A stretch of 8,252 nucleotides of DNA, taken from contig JAITCT010000041.1 in NCBI GenBank assembly GCA_031282925.1, forward strand, positions 1 to 8,252, in the 5' to 3' direction. The stretch comes from Dysgonamonadaceae bacterium (lineage in GTDB: Bacteria; Bacteroidota; Bacteroidia; Bacteroidales; Azobacteroidaceae). This document shows, in pieces, positions 6,841 to 8,252 of this stretch (position 1 is the stretch's first letter; the number at the start of each line of letters is the position of its first letter). A program made the position numbers and the translations under genes. The notes below the pieces were generated by a model. The model searched no databases and was not told where the DNA came from. It saw only the letters and a program-made list of their open reading frames with translations.

Positions 6841-6946
6841 GCCGGATACCGGCTTTACCTCGTTTCGGAAGGACTTCTTAAACAGAGCAGTAATCAACAG
6901 TTAGCAAACAATCCATAATTTATTCATCACTAAAATTCCAATTAAA

Positions 6947-7888
6947 ATGAAACAGATTTTTTTAATGCTTGCAATCATCGCAGGCGCAATTTCAGTAAAC
7001 GCACAGGAAGATGTGCGGGAAAGCAGCCCTTCGACGGGCGATTTGTTCGAGGGTTTTACACGCCCGCTGACGTTTAACCGGATGATTCCGCCCTACGGCT
7101 TGGAAGTTACCTTTACGAAGACGGTGCATATTATCTTTCCGGCGGCTGTCCGTTATGTTGATTTAGGCTTGATAGATTTGCTCGCGGCTAAAGCCGACGG
7201 CGCGGAAAACGTACTTCGCGTAAAAGCCGCTACGCAGGGATTCCGGAAGGAAAGCAACCTTTCCGTTATCACCGAAGACAACTCGTACTACACGTTCAAC
7301 GTGAAATATGCCGACGAACCGGTAAAATTGAGTATCGAAATGGCGGACTTCCTGCATACGGGTTATGAAATCAACAGGCCGGGCAACGAACTTCCGGTTT
7401 ACCTTTCCGATTTGGGCAGCGAATCGCCGTATCTTGTGCGCCTGATTATGGAAACCATCCACAAAAACAACCGGACAAAGATTAAGCATATCGGCAGTAA
7501 AAACTTCGGGATACAATACCTTTTAAAAGGGCTTTATTCCCATAACGAGTTGCTGTTCTTCTATTTTCAACTCAAAAACACATCTACCGTATCCTTCAAC
7601 GTGGATTACCTTGTCTTCAAAATCGTGGACAGGAAGGTTGCCAAGCGCACCGCCATTCAGGAACAGGTAATTATCCCGCTTCACTCGTACAATCAAATAA
7701 CCGTTGTTGCCGGAAACAAAGAGGAGCGCACGGTATTCACTCTGCCCAAATTCACAATCCCGAATGACAGGCAACTCATTATCGAACTGTTAGAAAAGGA
7801 CGGTGGACGTAACCAGACATTAACGGTCGAAAATGCCGACCTGATACGTGCCGAAGTAATAGACAATCTTCAGGTAAAAGTAAAATGA
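6947..7888 (+). CDS. traN: Conjugative transposon protein TraN (VirB9-like, DUF4138 type)
   Basis: An intact 313-residue exported protein. The signal peptide (1-19, MKQIFLMLAIIAGAISVNA) has likely cleavage before QEDV. The conserved TraN body starts with GLEVTFTKTVHIIFPAAVRYVDLG (51-74), where KTVHIIFPAAVRYVDLG is a family hallmark, followed by NVLRVKAATQGFRKESNLSV and a NSYYTFNVKYADEP strand region. The C-terminal half is beta-rich (for example FYFQLKNTSTVSFNVDYLVFKIVDRK). This matches the VirB9-like periplasmic/outer-membrane core partner of TraM. The ATG at 6947 is supported by the signal peptide; there is no Shine-Dalgarno sequence. The stop TGA (7886-7888) overlaps the traO ATG (7885-7887), indicating coupled translation. 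Confidence 0.94.
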   Translation: MKQIFLMLAIIAGAISVNAQEDVRESSPSTGDLFEGFTRPLTFNRMIPPYGLEVTFTKTVHIIFPAAVRYVDLGLIDLLAAKADGAENVLRVKAATQGFRKESNLSVITEDNSYYTFNVKYADEPVKLSIEMADFLHTGYEINRPGNELPVYLSDLGSESPYLVRLIMETIHKNNRTKIKHIGSKNFGIQYLLKGLYSHNELLFFYFQLKNTSTVSFNVDYLVFKIVDRKVAKRTAIQEQVIIPLHSYNQITVVAGNKEERTVFTLPKFTIPNDRQLIIELLEKDGGRNQTLTVENADLIRAEVIDNLQVKVK

Positions 7889-8252
7889 AAAAAGCAATTC
7901 TGTTCATAATCATTGCTCTGTGTATCGTTGTGCTGGATTTTGTGTCCGTACAGTGATACCTTCCCGGAATGCGCGGCATACAGGTTACCGTCGGTACGGT
8001 AAACGGACTGAACCCGGAAAACAGTTTTCATGCGGGAGCGGCCTTTTCGCAGTACACAAAGCGTACCGACCGCTGGGTCTTCGGTGCGGAGTATCTCGAA
8101 AAACAACATCCGTATAAGGAGATAACCATCCCACAATCACAGTTTACGGTGGATGCGGGGTATTATCTGAAATTTCTTTCCGACTGGCGCAAAACGTTCT
8201 TTCTTTCGCTGGGTGCTTCGGCGATGGCAGGATACGAAACCGTCAACTGGAA
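7885..8252 (+). pseudogene. traO: Conjugative transposon protein TraO, interrupted by in-frame TGA; 3' end beyond window
   Basis: TraO is a small outer-membrane-associated protein of Bacteroidales conjugative transposons. The start ATG overlaps the traN stop and opens a hydrophobic signal sequence (MKKAILFIIIALCIVVLDF). Codon 24 (7954-7956) is TGA, directly after CAG. The same frame then continues without interruption to the window end, encoding typical TraO sequence: YLPGMRGIQVTVGTVNGL, SFHAGAAFSQYTKRTDRWVF, GYYLKFLSDWRKTFFLSLG and AGYETVNW. In this family I recall QRYLPGMRGIQ at this place, so the likely lesion is CGA (Arg) to TGA, a single C-to-T change. A start at ATG 7969 is possible but would make a protein without its signal peptide. 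Read error is the main alternative. The C-terminal part lies outside the window. Confidence 0.85.
7954..7956 (+). other. Premature TGA stop in traO
   Basis: In-frame TGA at codon 24, just past the signal sequence, with homologous sequence continuing in the same frame on the other side. TGA serves as the real stop of traN and of the intron maturase here, so general recoding is unlikely. Confidence 0.85.

Larger units (their letters stand above)
5512..6918 (+). pseudogene. traM: Conjugative transposon protein TraM (VirB10-like), broken by two frameshifts
   Basis: Reading across both lesions gives a protein of about 468 residues with the TraM/VirB10 layout: short cytoplasmic N-terminus, membrane anchor (about 25-43, YAVFALMGVICAGCMWLIF), a charged and Ser/Gln-rich linker, a coiled coil (QLQQELDELRERLDEQERR), an Asn/Thr/Pro-rich spacer, and a VirB10-type C-terminal domain (RAGKTTVPRNTPVSGTAKI, YDIDGQKGIFIPDLQEL). 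As written, frame one (from ATG 5512) is correct for 157 residues, shifts in a T-run at 5979-5982 and ends at 6144 after 53 wrong residues. The middle 284 codons lie in a second frame that stays open to 6881. From 6835 the family-typical KAGYRLYLVSE end is back in the first frame, with a stop at 6916-6918. No single protein from this sequence would be complete TraM unless ribosomes shift frame. Sequencing error is a real alternative. Confidence 0.85.

Noticed and set aside
7954..7956. TGA as selenocysteine or a recoded sense codon
   Set aside because: TGA is the normal stop of traN and of the maturase in this window, the family position appears to be Arg rather than Cys, and no selenocysteine insertion hairpin was recognised after it.

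Overview
The window is part of the transfer (tra) operon of a Bacteroidales-type conjugative transposon (CTnDOT/CTn341-like integrative conjugative element). The host group is inferred from gene order and from recognisable family sequences: the C-terminal end of traG, then traI, traJ, traK, traL, traM, traN and the beginning of traO, all on the + strand. AT-rich spacers and starts mostly lacking a Shine-Dalgarno sequence also fit Bacteroidota. No rRNA, tRNA, CRISPR array or insertion sequence was seen.

Layout. Positions 1-2415 are a group II intron whose 5' end lies upstream of the window: a structured non-coding RNA of about 480 bases (domains I-III and the start of IV), an apparently intact reverse transcriptase/maturase with a C-terminal HNH nuclease (483-2306), and well-formed domains V (2321-2354) and VI (2355-2415). 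From 2416 the host gene resumes: the last 142 codons of traG, the conjugation ATPase, so the intron sits inside traG between the first and second bases of a codon. Then follow traI (2863-3492, secreted), traJ (3527-4549, polytopic membrane protein), traK (4582-5205, VirB8-like), traL (5223-5525, small membrane protein), traM (5512-6918, VirB10-like, broken by two frameshifts), traN (6947-7888, VirB9-like) and traO (from 7885, broken by an in-frame TGA at codon 24, running off the window).

How they work together. TraG powers the mating apparatus. TraI-TraO are inner-membrane, periplasmic and outer-membrane parts of the same type IV-like secretion channel. The genes are tightly packed (traL/traM and traN/traO overlap), which suggests one transcript. 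TraG can be full length only if the intron splices or the protein is otherwise assembled. TraM and TraO as written are not full length. Either this copy is decaying or the sequence has errors clustered in its last 2.3 kb.

Nothing here looks like a wholly new system. The points most worth checking are the intron interrupting a normally essential transfer ATPase, the frame lesions in traM (the first lies in a T-run where a -1 slip would exactly restore the protein) and the nonsense codon in traO.
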